Shown here: one piece after another, positions 1 to 9,934 of the stretch | Numbering within the stretch: position 1 is the stretch's first letter | Layout: every line of letters begins with the position of its first letter | DNA from: Glaciecola sp. 33A | Lineage (GTDB): Bacteria > Pseudomonadota > Gammaproteobacteria > Enterobacterales > Alteromonadaceae | Length of the DNA stretch: 64,000 bases | Direction of reading: 5' to 3' | Assembly: GCF_002836745.1 (NCBI RefSeq) | Contig: NZ_PJAR01000027.1 | Coordinates: 1-64,000, forward strand | Translations under genes and position numbers: made by a program | The notes under the pieces: model-generated | The model's input: the letters and a program-made list of their open reading frames with translations, nothing else | The model's database searches: none | What the model was told of the DNA's origin: nothing

Positions 1-353
1 CTTTAATAACAAAATCTATTAAACCGCTGCATGCTGTTACGCGTAATGGTTAAGCGTTTTTACTACACTATCCTATTTGAATGAGTCACTATCTCTTTTA
101 ACTGCACCTGTGAGCAGCTTTGGTTGACCAATAAAAGGCATAAAGGTGTGAAAAAGTGATTAATTAAATACTTTTTTCGATCTTCAATTCAACACACCAG
201 CGACAATTAATTTCACAGTAATGGATTTTTCCGATAGTCATATTGATGATTTAATCACCGATATTGAAAATTTAAAGATATTATGGCATTCTCTCTATCC
301 CCCGTTTTATATGCGTTCGATCTCTGTTCACAAAAAGTCATATAGGAAGTTAA
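1..353. other. Non-coding lead-in before the first gene
   Basis: No convincing gene is seen. A 55-codon open frame on the plus strand (about 221-388) overlaps the start of the regulator gene and has no ribosome-binding site, so it was not called. The stretch is AT-rich and probably holds the promoter of the downstream regulator, but no clear -35/-10 pair could be assigned. Confidence 0.5.
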
Positions 354-2702
354 GTGCAAGATTCTTTACTACAATACTTTGGTGAGAGTGAAATTTCTTT
401 TGACCATTTTGTTATTAAAACGCCTTCCGGGTCGGTCCTTAAAGACACAAAGCCAGTCAGGTTAGAGCCCCAAGTTTTTACCTTTCTACTATTACTCATT
501 CGACATAAAGATCACATTGTTAGTCGAGATGAAATAATCGCACAGGTTTGGATGGGCAAAAAAGCAAGCGATGATGCAATTCGTTCTCTGGTTAAAAAGT
601 TAAGAATAGCATTAGGTGATAACGCAAGAGCCCCTAAGTTTCTTAAGACTGTTCCGCTGCAAGGATATTTGTTCATCATGCCGGTGCACATTGAATTTAA
701 TCAATCCAATTGGTGGCAATCAAAATATGTCATGTATGGCACTTCTGCAGTGGCAATTATCTCAATTACTCTCTTGCTTCAGGCTAAGTTTGGTACATTT
801 AACCGAAATGAAAACAAGCCAAAACGAGACGTCCTCGTTTCTACAATCACCCAAATGAAAGGTGCAGAAGTAAGCCCTTACTTATCAAAAAATGAGCGAC
901 TACTGTTTTCTCATCGAGGGATAAACGACACGTCTTTACAACTATATGTGAAAGACCTTAATGCGGTAGTTTCAAAGCGAGTGACTTGGGACTCAGCAGA
1001 TTATGTAGAGGGTATTTTTTCTTCTGATGCAAGTCAGGCGATCGTTAAGCGAAAAGACGGTAATGAAGAGTCACTTATACTATTTAATTTTGACGCCAAT
1101 TTTAACGTAGTGGACTTCCAAGAAATCAAACTAGATAACGCAATATTGTCGCAGCGCATTAACGCTATTTCTTATTCTCAAGATGACAATAACCTATACC
1201 TTTTTGATGAGGCAAACACAAACGATGCATTTACATCCAGTGCCTTGCTAAATAGCGACTCGACAAATACCACGGATGTATTGTTGTCACCAGTCGACAA
1301 CGTTGAAAATGAAGCTGAACTCAGCGACGACTCATATACAGCGTATACTGAGGTCATCGACCAAAATGTGAATATTCAAGTCCAAGCAATTAACTTTGGG
1401 CTAATTCGTTACAATATAGAATCAACACAGTCTGTGGTGTTAGCATTCCCAGTGCCCAAAGGCTCTCGTGTTATTGATGCTAAGGAATCTGCTGATGGCG
1501 AATTTCTTGGAGTGTTAATTCGCGATGCAAACCACGCTGACATATACATTCAAGAATTAAACTCTAAAGAAACCAAATTGGTCAAACGAGTTCCTTGGCT
1601 TTCCAATAGCCTAGTGTGGGCAGCGGACAACAGTTCAATTACATTTTCAACCGAAGGCGGTGAGTTATTAAATCTTAATATCGCTAAGCAGCGCTTATAC
1701 AGTTGGGGAGAATTACCAGTTAAGGCCAGTGAAGTGGTCAGTCAGTGCGGTGAGTATTGTTTTGTAATAAAGGAAAGAGAGGCTGACTTAATAAATATTG
1801 TTGAACGCCCGTTTGTGTTCAACAGTCAAGCCTATATAAGTACAAACCAATTTTCATTAACCTCGAATGACCGTTTCCCTCAGTATTTTGGACAAACAAC
1901 CGGAATTTATTTTTTATCTCTTTGCGACAACGTATTAGCGATTAAACGCTACGTCGACGGTAAAGGTGTGGAGTCAATCTATGAGCTACCAAGAACCAGT
2001 GATATTAACTCGTTGGTATTGAGTCCAAATGAAAACTTATTTGCTGGTGAACTCGATGGCAGGATATTTTTGTATAACCTAAACATGAGAACGTTTATGT
2101 TCCTAACTTCCACTGCCAGCAAAAATACCAACCCAGTGTGGATTACCGACGATATAGTATTGTATCAACAAGCCCAAAGTGAGGGTTCAGTGATATACGC
2201 TCATGACGTTGTGTCTAATAAAGTGAAGGTGCAAGCCAAGGGACTGCAGTTTATTAAACCGGTAGGTAAAAATCAGTGGCTGTTAGTAGATGAAAAATCC
2301 CAAGGCTATCTTTATAAAAGCAGTTCAAGTGAATCCGATGTACGTAAATCAGAGTCTGAATTACCTGTATTTTCTCCCGATTTACTACATGAAAATATGA
2401 AGTTTGCTGACCTAGATTCGATAAGTAGCAGTGGTTTTCATGTTCTTAACGATGGCCTATTTTTTATTAGCCATCATAACGGTCTTTATCTTATGAATAG
2501 AGTGGCACTCGATACTGGGGAGCTTGAAAGTCGTGATTTAGGGCGACAATCAGTGTTACCTCAATTTGATATTCACCCCAATATGCAAAAAATGTTGTTG
2601 GTCGAATCGTCATTAGCACAAAGTAATTTGCTTAAGGTAGACGGACTCACTCTCACCACTCGCCAGATCAATCAGGTGGTTACCGAAACTCCCTCGTTTT
2701 AG
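354..2702 (+). CDS. Membrane-anchored winged-helix transcriptional regulator with C-terminal propeller-like domain
   Basis: Predicted one-component regulator of the ToxR/CadC type. Residues about 10-110 form an OmpR/PhoB-type winged helix: an 'RLEPQVFTFL' strand-helix, then 'VSRDEIIAQVW' and 'IRSLVKKLRIALGD', which are typical recognition-helix segments. One hydrophobic segment follows at about 125-147. The remaining 630 residues would be periplasmic and have repeated strand motifs ('SPYLSKNERLLFS', 'SPNENLFAGEL') like TolB/WD40-type propellers. The start is GTG, preceded by AGGAAG at 344-349. Its 3' end overlaps the convergent dnaE2 gene by 23 bases. The domain order is seen in the sequence; the signal sensed and the target genes are unknown. 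Confidence 0.85.
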   Translation: MQDSLLQYFGESEISFDHFVIKTPSGSVLKDTKPVRLEPQVFTFLLLLIRHKDHIVSRDEIIAQVWMGKKASDDAIRSLVKKLRIALGDNARAPKFLKTVPLQGYLFIMPVHIEFNQSNWWQSKYVMYGTSAVAIISITLLLQAKFGTFNRNENKPKRDVLVSTITQMKGAEVSPYLSKNERLLFSHRGINDTSLQLYVKDLNAVVSKRVTWDSADYVEGIFSSDASQAIVKRKDGNEESLILFNFDANFNVVDFQEIKLDNAILSQRINAISYSQDDNNLYLFDEANTNDAFTSSALLNSDSTNTTDVLLSPVDNVENEAELSDDSYTAYTEVIDQNVNIQVQAINFGLIRYNIESTQSVVLAFPVPKGSRVIDAKESADGEFLGVLIRDANHADIYIQELNSKETKLVKRVPWLSNSLVWAADNSSITFSTEGGELLNLNIAKQRLYSWGELPVKASEVVSQCGEYCFVIKEREADLINIVERPFVFNSQAYISTNQFSLTSNDRFPQYFGQTTGIYFLSLCDNVLAIKRYVDGKGVESIYELPRTSDINSLVLSPNENLFAGELDGRIFLYNLNMRTFMFLTSTASKNTNPVWITDDIVLYQQAQSEGSVIYAHDVVSNKVKVQAKGLQFIKPVGKNQWLLVDEKSQGYLYKSSSSESDVRKSESELPVFSPDLLHENMKFADLDSISSSGFHVLNDGLFFISHHNGLYLMNRVALDTGELESRDLGRQSVLPQFDIHPNMQKMLLVESSLAQSNLLKVDGLTLTTRQINQVVTETPSF

Positions 2703-5700
2703 TGTCTAATTGCGCAAGCAGGTGAGTTTGGTCAATCAGCCTGCCTGCAATAATATGTATTACATCGCCATCACCCCGCTCCAAAATACCCTTTATTTGT
2801 AGTATTTTAGCATTCATATAAGCCTTCTTTTGTTCCCTCGCAGACGATTGCCACACTACAACATTAATATTCCCTGTATGATCTTCTAAGGTAATAAATG
2901 TGACTCCTGCAGCGGTGCCAGGGCTTTGTTTACCGGTCACAACACCAACCACACTGACTAGCGTTTGATGCGGTACAGTGGCCAAAGTATTCGCCAAATA
3001 AAACTTGGGTAACAAATTCGCCTGGCTAAGTAAGGCAATAGGATGTAAGTCGATAGAAAGGCCTGTACTGGCATAGTCTTCAACTAAATTATCAAATAAT
3101 GAGGGCTGTTTTGCATAGCTGTCATTAGCGCTAGTATGCTGTGCAAACAAAGGTAATTCCATAACTGAATCCATTAATTCCCATCGAGCTTGATAACGGT
3201 TATCTGCCATACTTGAAAAGGCATTCGCACTGGCTAGCGCCTGTAAACAAGGAGAAGGGATCGCTAACTGACGTATCTGGTCAATGCTTTGATAACCACC
3301 TACCGGTCGGTATTTAACGACGGTGTTTATTGACTCGGACTTGAGCCCTTTAATTAGACGTAAGCCCATTCGAATAGATAAACCTGTGTTATCTTCAAGT
3401 TCAGTAGCGCTCTTAATACTGGGCATTGAGCGTTGTAAACTATGGTCATAATTTGACTTGTTGACACAAAAACCAAGTACTTTCACGTGATGTTGTTTGG
3501 CGTCTTGAATAATCTGCGAGGCGGAATAAAACCCCATGGGTAAACTGTTAAGCAAACCAACATAAAAGGCCTCCGGATAATAATGTTTCAACCAAGCTGA
3601 CACATAAGCAAGTACCGCAAATGATGCGGAATGTGACTCCGGAAATCCATATTCACCGAAACCACAAATTTGCTCAAAAAGGCGCATAGCGTAATCATGG
3701 CTATAACCTCTTTGTGTCATACCGTCGGTAAGCTTCTGTTTGAATTTATAAAGGTCTCCGTTTTTCTTCCAGCTAGCCATCGCTCTTCTCAATCCATCGG
3801 CTTCACCACCGGTAAAGCCGGCAGCGACCATTGCTAGTTGAATAACTTGTTCTTGAAAGATGGGAACGCCCATTGTGCGCTCGAGTATTTTTTGAACTTC
3901 GGGTGAAGGGTATTCAACGTGTTCTTTGCCATCCCTGCGCCGCAAATAGGGGTGCACCATGTCGCCTTGAATAGGACCTGGTCTAACAATTGCTATTTGT
4001 ACCACTAAATCATAATATTTTTTAGGTTTGAGGCGCGGTAACATACTCATTTGTGCACGTGATTCGATTTGAAAAACGCCAACAGTGTCCGCTTTTTGGA
4101 TTTGTTTAAATACTTGAGGGTCGTCCGGTAGAGCGGTAATAAAGGGAATATTGTAGTCATGCTGATAATACTGCTTTATTAAGCTAAAACTTTTGCGAAT
4201 AGCGGTTAACATGCCTAAGGCTAATACATCTACTTTAAGTAGTTTTAAGGTTTCTAAATCATCCTTATCCCATTGGATCACAGTCCGATCTTGCATTGAT
4301 GCGTTTTCAATCGGTACCATTTCATACAATGGCCCTGCTGAAATCACGAAGCCACCTACGTGTTGCGATAAATGCCTTGGAAAGCCAATGAGTTGTTCAA
4401 CTAAGTGAATAAAATGTTTACCACTTTGTGAGTCAGGGTCGATGCCCAGTTCACTCAGTTGTGATTGCCAACTTAGGTCGCGATCGCGACGGTTAACGTT
4501 CTTAATAAAATAATCAAGGTCGGTTGTATTCACGCCAAGGACTTTACCCACTTCTCGTAATGCGCTTTTAAAGCGATAACACACAACAGTCGCTGCAATA
4601 GCGGTACGTTCACGACCGTATTTTGCGTAAATGTATTGAATCACCTCTTCACGTCGTTCGTGCTCAAAATCGACATCGATATCAGGAGGCTCATTGCGCT
4701 CTTTGGAAATGAAACGTTCAAACAATACGCTAATTTGACGCGGGTCTACGGCCGTAATCTCTAAGCAATAACAGACAATAGAATTAGCTGCCGAACCACG
4801 TCCTTGATAAAGAATATGTTTTGACTTAGCAAATTGTACAACATCATAAATGGTCAAGAAAAAGTACTCATACGCTTGCTCGTGAATGAGTTTTAGTTCT
4901 TTTTCGATGATGTCGCGAATACCTTGGCTAACACCATTTGGAAAGCGTTCTTGAATTCCTTGCTCGACCAATATTCGTAAATATTCTGATGGCGTATATT
5001 TGGAAGGCAATATTTCAGCCGGGTATTGGTAGGCTAATTCAGATAAATCAAAAGTACAAAGCTTGGCCACTAATACCGAATTATCTAGCCATTCGGTGGG
5101 ATATAAATTAGCCAATTTATTCAATGGCCGCAAACAAGCTTCTTTATTAGACAATGCATGACGGCCCAATTCCTTAATTAATTTTCCTTCGCGAATGGCA
5201 TGCTGGCAATGCTGTAAAGCTTGTCGATTAGGGTCGTGCATGAGTGCACAAGAGGTTGCAACTATTTCTAAATGAAAGTGTTCAGCGAGTGTTTCACAAT
5301 GACTAATATATTCGTACTCGTTGGCGGTTAACCATCGTTTAATACCCAACCACACACGCCCAGAGTAATGTTTTATTAGCCAGCGGGCCCAATCTTGATC
5401 TTTACTTTCATTGCCACAGGGAAGCCAAATACACAAACAGTGTTTAATTGATTTCAAATCCCATTCGCTGAGTTCGTATTCCCCTTTGTTAGCGCGTCGT
5501 CGCGCATTAGTGATAATTCTGCAACACTCACTGTATGCTAATTTATTCGGGCACAGGAGTACGATGGTATTACCGTCAAATACGAACTTACTACCAACAA
5601 TCATCTTAATGGGTAAGTGATGTTGGGATATTTCGGCATAGGCTCGCACAATACCGGCCATTGAACATTCATCCGTTATTGCTATCGCTTTGTATTGCAA

Positions 5701-5820
5701 AAAATAAGCTTGGCGTACCATTTCTTGAGGATGTGACGCCCCATGTAAGAATGAAAAGTTAGTTTGGCAGACTAATTCGGCAAAGCCAATATGCCGCTTA
5801 GGTTTAGATAAAGTAGCCAT
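2680..5820 (-). CDS. dnaE2: Error-prone DNA polymerase DnaE2 (ImuC)
   Basis: C-family DNA polymerase alpha-subunit paralogue used for damage-induced mutagenesis. An N-terminal PHP domain is seen ('NFSFLHGASHP', 'AIAITDECSMAG'). The palm carries the catalytic PDIDVDF motif and a further 'KVDVLALGML' Asp. A C-terminal OB-fold follows ('VVGVVTGKQSPGTAAGVTF'). At 1046 residues the length fits DnaE2 and is shorter than the replicative DnaE. The longest frame begins with TTG at 5826, but ATG at 5820 gives the family-like start MATLSKPKR. The gene overlaps the end of imuB by 17 bases, so translation is probably coupled. It is the last gene of the imuA-imuB-dnaE2 operon and is probably SOS-controlled from the box upstream of imuA. 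Confidence 0.95.
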   Translation of the reverse strand: MATLSKPKRHIGFAELVCQTNFSFLHGASHPQEMVRQAYFLQYKAIAITDECSMAGIVRAYAEISQHHLPIKMIVGSKFVFDGNTIVLLCPNKLAYSECCRIITNARRRANKGEYELSEWDLKSIKHCLCIWLPCGNESKDQDWARWLIKHYSGRVWLGIKRWLTANEYEYISHCETLAEHFHLEIVATSCALMHDPNRQALQHCQHAIREGKLIKELGRHALSNKEACLRPLNKLANLYPTEWLDNSVLVAKLCTFDLSELAYQYPAEILPSKYTPSEYLRILVEQGIQERFPNGVSQGIRDIIEKELKLIHEQAYEYFFLTIYDVVQFAKSKHILYQGRGSAANSIVCYCLEITAVDPRQISVLFERFISKERNEPPDIDVDFEHERREEVIQYIYAKYGRERTAIAATVVCYRFKSALREVGKVLGVNTTDLDYFIKNVNRRDRDLSWQSQLSELGIDPDSQSGKHFIHLVEQLIGFPRHLSQHVGGFVISAGPLYEMVPIENASMQDRTVIQWDKDDLETLKLLKVDVLALGMLTAIRKSFSLIKQYYQHDYNIPFITALPDDPQVFKQIQKADTVGVFQIESRAQMSMLPRLKPKKYYDLVVQIAIVRPGPIQGDMVHPYLRRRDGKEHVEYPSPEVQKILERTMGVPIFQEQVIQLAMVAAGFTGGEADGLRRAMASWKKNGDLYKFKQKLTDGMTQRGYSHDYAMRLFEQICGFGEYGFPESHSASFAVLAYVSAWLKHYYPEAFYVGLLNSLPMGFYSASQIIQDAKQHHVKVLGFCVNKSNYDHSLQRSMPSIKSATELEDNTGLSIRMGLRLIKGLKSESINTVVKYRPVGGYQSIDQIRQLAIPSPCLQALASANAFSSMADNRYQARWELMDSVMELPLFAQHTSANDSYAKQPSLFDNLVEDYASTGLSIDLHPIALLSQANLLPKFYLANTLATVPHQTLVSVVGVVTGKQSPGTAAGVTFITLEDHTGNINVVVWQSSAREQKKAYMNAKILQIKGILERGDGDVIHIIAGRLIDQTHLLAQLDTKTREFR

Positions 5821-7273
5821 GCACAAACCAGTTATCGTCGATGGTTCTAAATATCCACATTTGTTGGCCTTGATGACTTTGCGCTAAAAAGTAGTCACGT
5901 TGAACCTCGTGATTGTCCCACCAACCTGAAGCGATGCGTTCAGGACCATCAATAATACTTACTTTTGTATTCAGTGGAATGGGTACTCTAAGTAAAAAAC
6001 CTGGACGATCCAAAAAATGAGGTTTATTAAGGTTATTATTTTTCTGCTGTTTATTGATGGTTTTAGTGAATAACTGAGTGCAGCATTCAGGACGGTAATC
6101 ATCGTGGTATTGCATTAGTTTCACTTGCTGCTCACCTAGCTTGGCTTTTAATCGCGATAATAAGGTCATGGCTGCAACATGCGTTGACTTTTCACTAAAA
6201 AAATCGCTCTCACAACCATCGGCCTGCTCTATTTTGTCGCATCTAATAGTAATGCCGTAGACCCCTGAACTTAGAGCAAGGTGTTCAAAACGCAGTGCGA
6301 TAATGTCCAGCCAATGTGCACTTTTATAAATAGGCAGAGCGCTGTTGATAACTTGCGTAATAGGTTCATGTTCACGTTGAAATAGAGTGATATTAATGCT
6401 CAGCGCCAATCCATTTCGGACCAATAAATAAGCCTCTAATGTATCCAAACATTTTCCAATAACAGGCAGTAATCTGGCCGTGATTTCAAGGTCATACAAC
6501 AGCTCAAGATAATGTTCATAGCGCTGTGGTGGCTGATAAAAACGTAACTTTGCCGCCGATTCACCGCGTAATTCCGACATAATTTGTAAGCTAAACTTAG
6601 ACACTCTGCTAGCAAAGGCTGACAAGGGTTGCTCAAATAAATCGGCAATGCTTTTAATGCCGATACGTTGTAGCTTTTCAATGTCCTTTTTATCAATGTC
6701 GGTAAGCAACAATGAGCACTCTTGCAATTTTTTATGGATTAGCTTTTTGTTATCAACAACATAGTGCTGTTCGTGCTTAGCAATCAGTTTAGCTACATTC
6801 ACGGAGTAAGCGCTCGCATAATAAACGTCGTAACTTTGCTTGCTGATAACCTCCATAATGACTTGCCAGTATTGCGCTAACCCCCCATATAAGCGCAACA
6901 TATTTTGCGCGCGTAAAAACAGACCCGAGGGCTCATCGATGACAATGTCTGAAGTAACCAAGTAAAGTTGATTCGCGAGTTCCTGCAGTGCCTGTATCGC
7001 AATAGTTTCTTTATATTCACTGACCACTAAGTGGCTACATATAATACTTGCGCTAGCGAGGCCCATTCCTTTCTTTATACCAAGTTTTTGAGCTTGCGCA
7101 TTCAATTGTAATACTTGGTTCAATTTTGGATGATAGATGATTTGAGCTGGCGACTCATCAATCTCACGATGTTTATCGCCAGCACTCAGGTGTTCGGCAT
7201 GTACTTGCTGAATATTGAGTTGCAAATTAGGTAAATATAAATATATCCACAATGAAGAGGTATCAAACTGCAT
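5804..7273 (-). CDS. imuB: ImuB, catalytically degenerate Y-family polymerase-like mutagenesis factor
   Basis: Y-family (DinB/UmuC-like) fold protein of the ImuABC mutasome. In studied relatives, ImuB is not itself a polymerase but links DnaE2 to the beta clamp. The N-terminal palm begins 'LWIYLYLPNLQLN', where active Y-family enzymes have the catalytic DxDxF, so the first acidic residue appears to be missing. 'SGLFLRAQNMLRLYGG' matches the family's second conserved block, and helix-hairpin-helix-like 'IEKLQRIGIKSIADLFE' follows. I could not identify a canonical clamp-binding motif near the C terminus. The gene lies 13 bases downstream of imuA and overlaps dnaE2, consistent with one transcript. 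Confidence 0.92.
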   Translation of the reverse strand: MQFDTSSLWIYLYLPNLQLNIQQVHAEHLSAGDKHREIDESPAQIIYHPKLNQVLQLNAQAQKLGIKKGMGLASASIICSHLVVSEYKETIAIQALQELANQLYLVTSDIVIDEPSGLFLRAQNMLRLYGGLAQYWQVIMEVISKQSYDVYYASAYSVNVAKLIAKHEQHYVVDNKKLIHKKLQECSLLLTDIDKKDIEKLQRIGIKSIADLFEQPLSAFASRVSKFSLQIMSELRGESAAKLRFYQPPQRYEHYLELLYDLEITARLLPVIGKCLDTLEAYLLVRNGLALSINITLFQREHEPITQVINSALPIYKSAHWLDIIALRFEHLALSSGVYGITIRCDKIEQADGCESDFFSEKSTHVAAMTLLSRLKAKLGEQQVKLMQYHDDYRPECCTQLFTKTINKQQKNNNLNKPHFLDRPGFLLRVPIPLNTKVSIIDGPERIASGWWDNHEVQRDYFLAQSHQGQQMWIFRTIDDNWFVHGYFI

Positions 7274-7286
7274 CTGTTCTGGTTAC

Positions 7287-7979
7287 TTAGTTTTTGGCGT
7301 TAAATGCAATGACATTGTGCGCAGGTTTAGGTTTTGAGCGATAACGCATGGGCGACCCAAGCTTCGCTTTAAAGGGAACTTTGACGCTGAAAGCGGGTAT
7401 TGGCCACCCCACCTTTTGTTTATTGACACAAATCTCCAACTGGCTGTTTTTACGTTGGATAGACAATGACAAACTCACTGGTAAATTATCGGCTTGGTGC
7501 TTTGCATCGGCGAAGAAAAAGCTCAAGCAGTCACCTTTTAATGCTGCCAGTTCCAGTTTTTTTGCCTGTATTTGCTGTAGCTTCGTTTGCCAAATAAAAA
7601 CCGCACTACAAGCGCCACTTTTTGCACATTGTTCTGCGCTCCAAAATGCTTGTTCTGGCGTGTCAGCTTGAATAAACAAAACCTGTTCAAGTTCGATACC
7701 TTGCGCCATTAAAAATTCTGCATTAAGCAGATATGGTGGTGCAATAAAAGCATATAAACGATTCTCTCGCTGTCTGCTTACAATCGCGGGAACGACTAAA
7801 CGCATTTCGCCGCATCCCATTACTGAGGTGATATGAATAAGACCAGACTGCGGAAAGCCACCATTGAGAGCGTCATCAAGTTGCTTGTAACCTGTTGCAA
7901 CACGTTCCTTATGTTGGTCGAGATTAGCGGCAGTCCACACGAGCTGTTTTTTCTGTAAATCATGCAGGAGAGATTTCAT
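7287..7979 (-). CDS. imuA: ImuA, RecA-like accessory protein of the SOS mutasome
   Basis: First gene of the imuA-imuB-dnaE2 operon. It encodes a protein related to RecA/SulA-like ATPases ('GYKQLDDALNGGFPQSGLIHI'). The usual Walker A loop is degenerate here ('SVMGCGEMRL'), as is common in ImuA. The open frame continues upstream to 8096, but that extension (39 residues, hydrophobic) would run through the LexA-like operator at 8004-8023. ATG at 7979 gives a normal N terminus (MKSLLHDLQKKQLVW) and is preceded by TTAGGTT, so it is preferred. The resulting protein is 230 residues. The strand and spacing to imuB support one operon. Confidence 0.9.
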   Translation of the reverse strand: MKSLLHDLQKKQLVWTAANLDQHKERVATGYKQLDDALNGGFPQSGLIHITSVMGCGEMRLVVPAIVSRQRENRLYAFIAPPYLLNAEFLMAQGIELEQVLFIQADTPEQAFWSAEQCAKSGACSAVFIWQTKLQQIQAKKLELAALKGDCLSFFFADAKHQADNLPVSLSLSIQRKNSQLEICVNKQKVGWPIPAFSVKVPFKAKLGSPMRYRSKPKPAHNVIAFNAKN

Positions 7980-8003
7980 TTTTAACCTAATCATTACTAG
8001 TTC

Positions 8004-8023
8004 ACATGTATATACGTACAGTA
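8004..8023 (-). promoter_or_regulatory. LexA-like SOS box upstream of imuA
   Basis: Read on the minus strand this is TACTGT-N8-ACATGT: the CTGT-N8-ACAG consensus of gammaproteobacterial LexA boxes with one mismatch in the right half. It ends 24 bases before the chosen imuA start and overlaps a -10-like TATACT, where a repressor would block initiation. ImuABC cassettes are commonly LexA-controlled, so the position fits established biology. LexA binding itself is inferred. Confidence 0.8.
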
Positions 8024-8224
8024 TAAATATTTGTGTTTGATGATCAACAAAATGTTTTGCTAACCACACGAAAACCCCATATAAAAAAAGTAACATTATG
8101 ATTTAATTAACTATTTAGATCTCACAAAGTAGTATCTAAAATAAGCTTAAAAGTGTTTCATTCAAAATTGCTTAAAATTCAGTGATCTCTCTATTCTATT
8201 TGGCTAGCACACAAGAATAAACAT

Positions 8225-8265
8225 AAAAAAAGACCAGAGTTAAGTCGATAACTCTGGTCTTTTTT
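8225..8265 (-). terminator. Strong intrinsic terminator, probably bidirectional
   Basis: A perfect 12-bp stem (AGACCAGAGTTA at 8231-8242 with its complement at 8249-8260) has a 6-base loop. It is flanked by an A-run on the left and a T-run on the right, so it can act in both directions. It lies downstream of the DUF945 gene (stop at 8333) and upstream of imuA, insulating the SOS operon from read-through. Confidence 0.92.
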
Positions 8266-8332
8266 AAAATTTACTTACAACGGCTAACTACAATAGCTAC
8301 TTATAGGCGCATTACTTTCCCGCTTAACGTAA

Positions 8333-9742
8333 TTAGAAAGGAAGCGGCATCGGATTGCCATTTAGCATTGCTTGACCGTCTTGCATAGTGAAGGTCATTT
8401 CATATTCACCATCAACATTAACGGTAATCATGCCTTGCTGAGTAAACATCTCAATCATGCCTTCGACTTGTTCACCAGCAATCGCTTTAATTTCTTCATC
8501 CGTCATACCAGCAGCATTAGGATCAGATTGAATTTGGTTAGCAACAAATTGCTCACCAACCCAAAGTGCCATTGCTTTATCCAGTTTTAGATTTGAATCT
8601 ATAACCGCTTTTGACAGCCAAAATGCAGGATCCTCAAGTGGCTCTGGTAAGCTGTCAACGGCGCTGACTTTTGCCATTACTTTACCTGAGAAATTACCTT
8701 CAGCCACTTTGCCAGACATTTCGGTAATGTTGAATTCAGGAGAGGCTTGTAATTGAGGGAGTAATTTAGTTTCAATTATATCTGCAATTGATTGTTCCAT
8801 CTGTGCTGGCTTTGCTGACGCTTCTTGATATGCTTTAAAGAACGCTCTTTCCAGATTATTTACTTCAGTTTTAACGATTAAATCACGACCAGAAAACTGA
8901 GGAGCTTGGATAGATCCAACAGCATAGGTGATATCCATATCCATTAAACTATCGTCTTCACTTTTCTGTGTTTTCACATCAATAAAAAGTTTTTCAAGTT
9001 TTGCATTTGTATCCAGCATAGGCATATCAAAATTAATTGAAGCAATTGCTAATTGACTCGCTGAATTATAAAAATCACCTTGCATTGGTGCAGTCCAGTC
9101 GCCTTCAAGTGATCCTTCAAAGATCATTGATTGCATTTCAAAACTAACACCTTCAGCACTCACGGTAACTAAATCAATAGCACCAGAATATGCGGCACTC
9201 TCAGAAGATGCCGTGCCTTTACCATTCCAGCCACTGAAAGTGATAGCCTCGTCGCCACCATCCTGAGGAATGACAGTAAACTTAGGCATTATATCTTCAA
9301 AGCTAACACCACCAAATAAACCGACGCTGCCGGTAACGCTATACAATTTTTCATCTTCAGCATAAGCTAAGAATTCGCGAAATACAGATTGATCAACTTC
9401 CGCTTTCCACGCAGACAAACCTAAGCTTAAACCGTTAAGCGTCAGAAATGGGCCATGCTGTACAGTCACATTAATAGTTGCAGACAAGTCTTCAAAAGGC
9501 GCAATTTCTGCAGGGTCCAAACCAGATCCAGCAAACATAAGGGGATCAATACCGACATTGATAAGCGCAGAACTTGAGAACCAGTTTGTTTCACGACTCT
9601 CAATAGTGGCGATATAACCAGGTGATTTATCTAGGATAGAAACGAAGTTATCTAGTCCTTCATTGATGCCGTTACCAGTGAACTTTGGACCAACAACACC
9701 AATTAGGACTATCGCGGCCACTGGAATAATAATTTTTTTCAT
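8333..9742 (-). CDS. DUF945 (YdgA-like) family protein
   Basis: 469-residue protein with an N-terminal hydrophobic signal or anchor ('KKIIIPVAAIVLIGVVGPKFTG'), followed by a long periplasmic region. The 'YIATIESRETNWFSSSA' block after the anchor and the repeated 'F.G....' beta-rich pattern match the DUF945/YdgA family. That family is AsmA/DUF748-like in style and poorly characterised. ATG is preceded by AAGGAT about 7 bases upstream. It appears monocistronic with its own terminator at 8225-8265. The family assignment is from pattern recognition; no function is claimed. Confidence 0.8.
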   Translation of the reverse strand: MKKIIIPVAAIVLIGVVGPKFTGNGINEGLDNFVSILDKSPGYIATIESRETNWFSSSALINVGIDPLMFAGSGLDPAEIAPFEDLSATINVTVQHGPFLTLNGLSLGLSAWKAEVDQSVFREFLAYAEDEKLYSVTGSVGLFGGVSFEDIMPKFTVIPQDGGDEAITFSGWNGKGTASSESAAYSGAIDLVTVSAEGVSFEMQSMIFEGSLEGDWTAPMQGDFYNSASQLAIASINFDMPMLDTNAKLEKLFIDVKTQKSEDDSLMDMDITYAVGSIQAPQFSGRDLIVKTEVNNLERAFFKAYQEASAKPAQMEQSIADIIETKLLPQLQASPEFNITEMSGKVAEGNFSGKVMAKVSAVDSLPEPLEDPAFWLSKAVIDSNLKLDKAMALWVGEQFVANQIQSDPNAAGMTDEEIKAIAGEQVEGMIEMFTQQGMITVNVDGEYEMTFTMQDGQAMLNGNPMPLPF

Positions 9743-9934
9743 GTTACATCCTTGTTAGGAATTCGGTGTAAAACAATGAACAGGATTGAATCAAGTTTAC
9801 TCTAAAATAGTTCAACAGATTAAAGGCCAGCCATCGTTTTGATTTGATTTAACATGTAGCTTACCTGACAAATAATGGCTTTGCGACTATATATCTTTGG
9901 CTACACACCGACTTATTATCAGGTAGATATCATT

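Larger units (their letters stand above)
7980..8332. other. Intergenic region between imuA and the DUF945 gene
   Basis: This 353-base stretch holds the imuA promoter/operator (SOS box at 8004-8023) and the terminator of the DUF945 gene (8225-8265). No other gene is supported. Confidence 0.7.

Noticed and set aside
221-388. A 55-codon plus-strand open frame before the regulator
   Set aside because: No ribosome-binding site and it overlaps the better-supported GTG start at 354.
7980-8096. N-terminal extension of ImuA
   Set aside because: It runs through the SOS box and has no matching family sequence; ATG 7979 is a better start.
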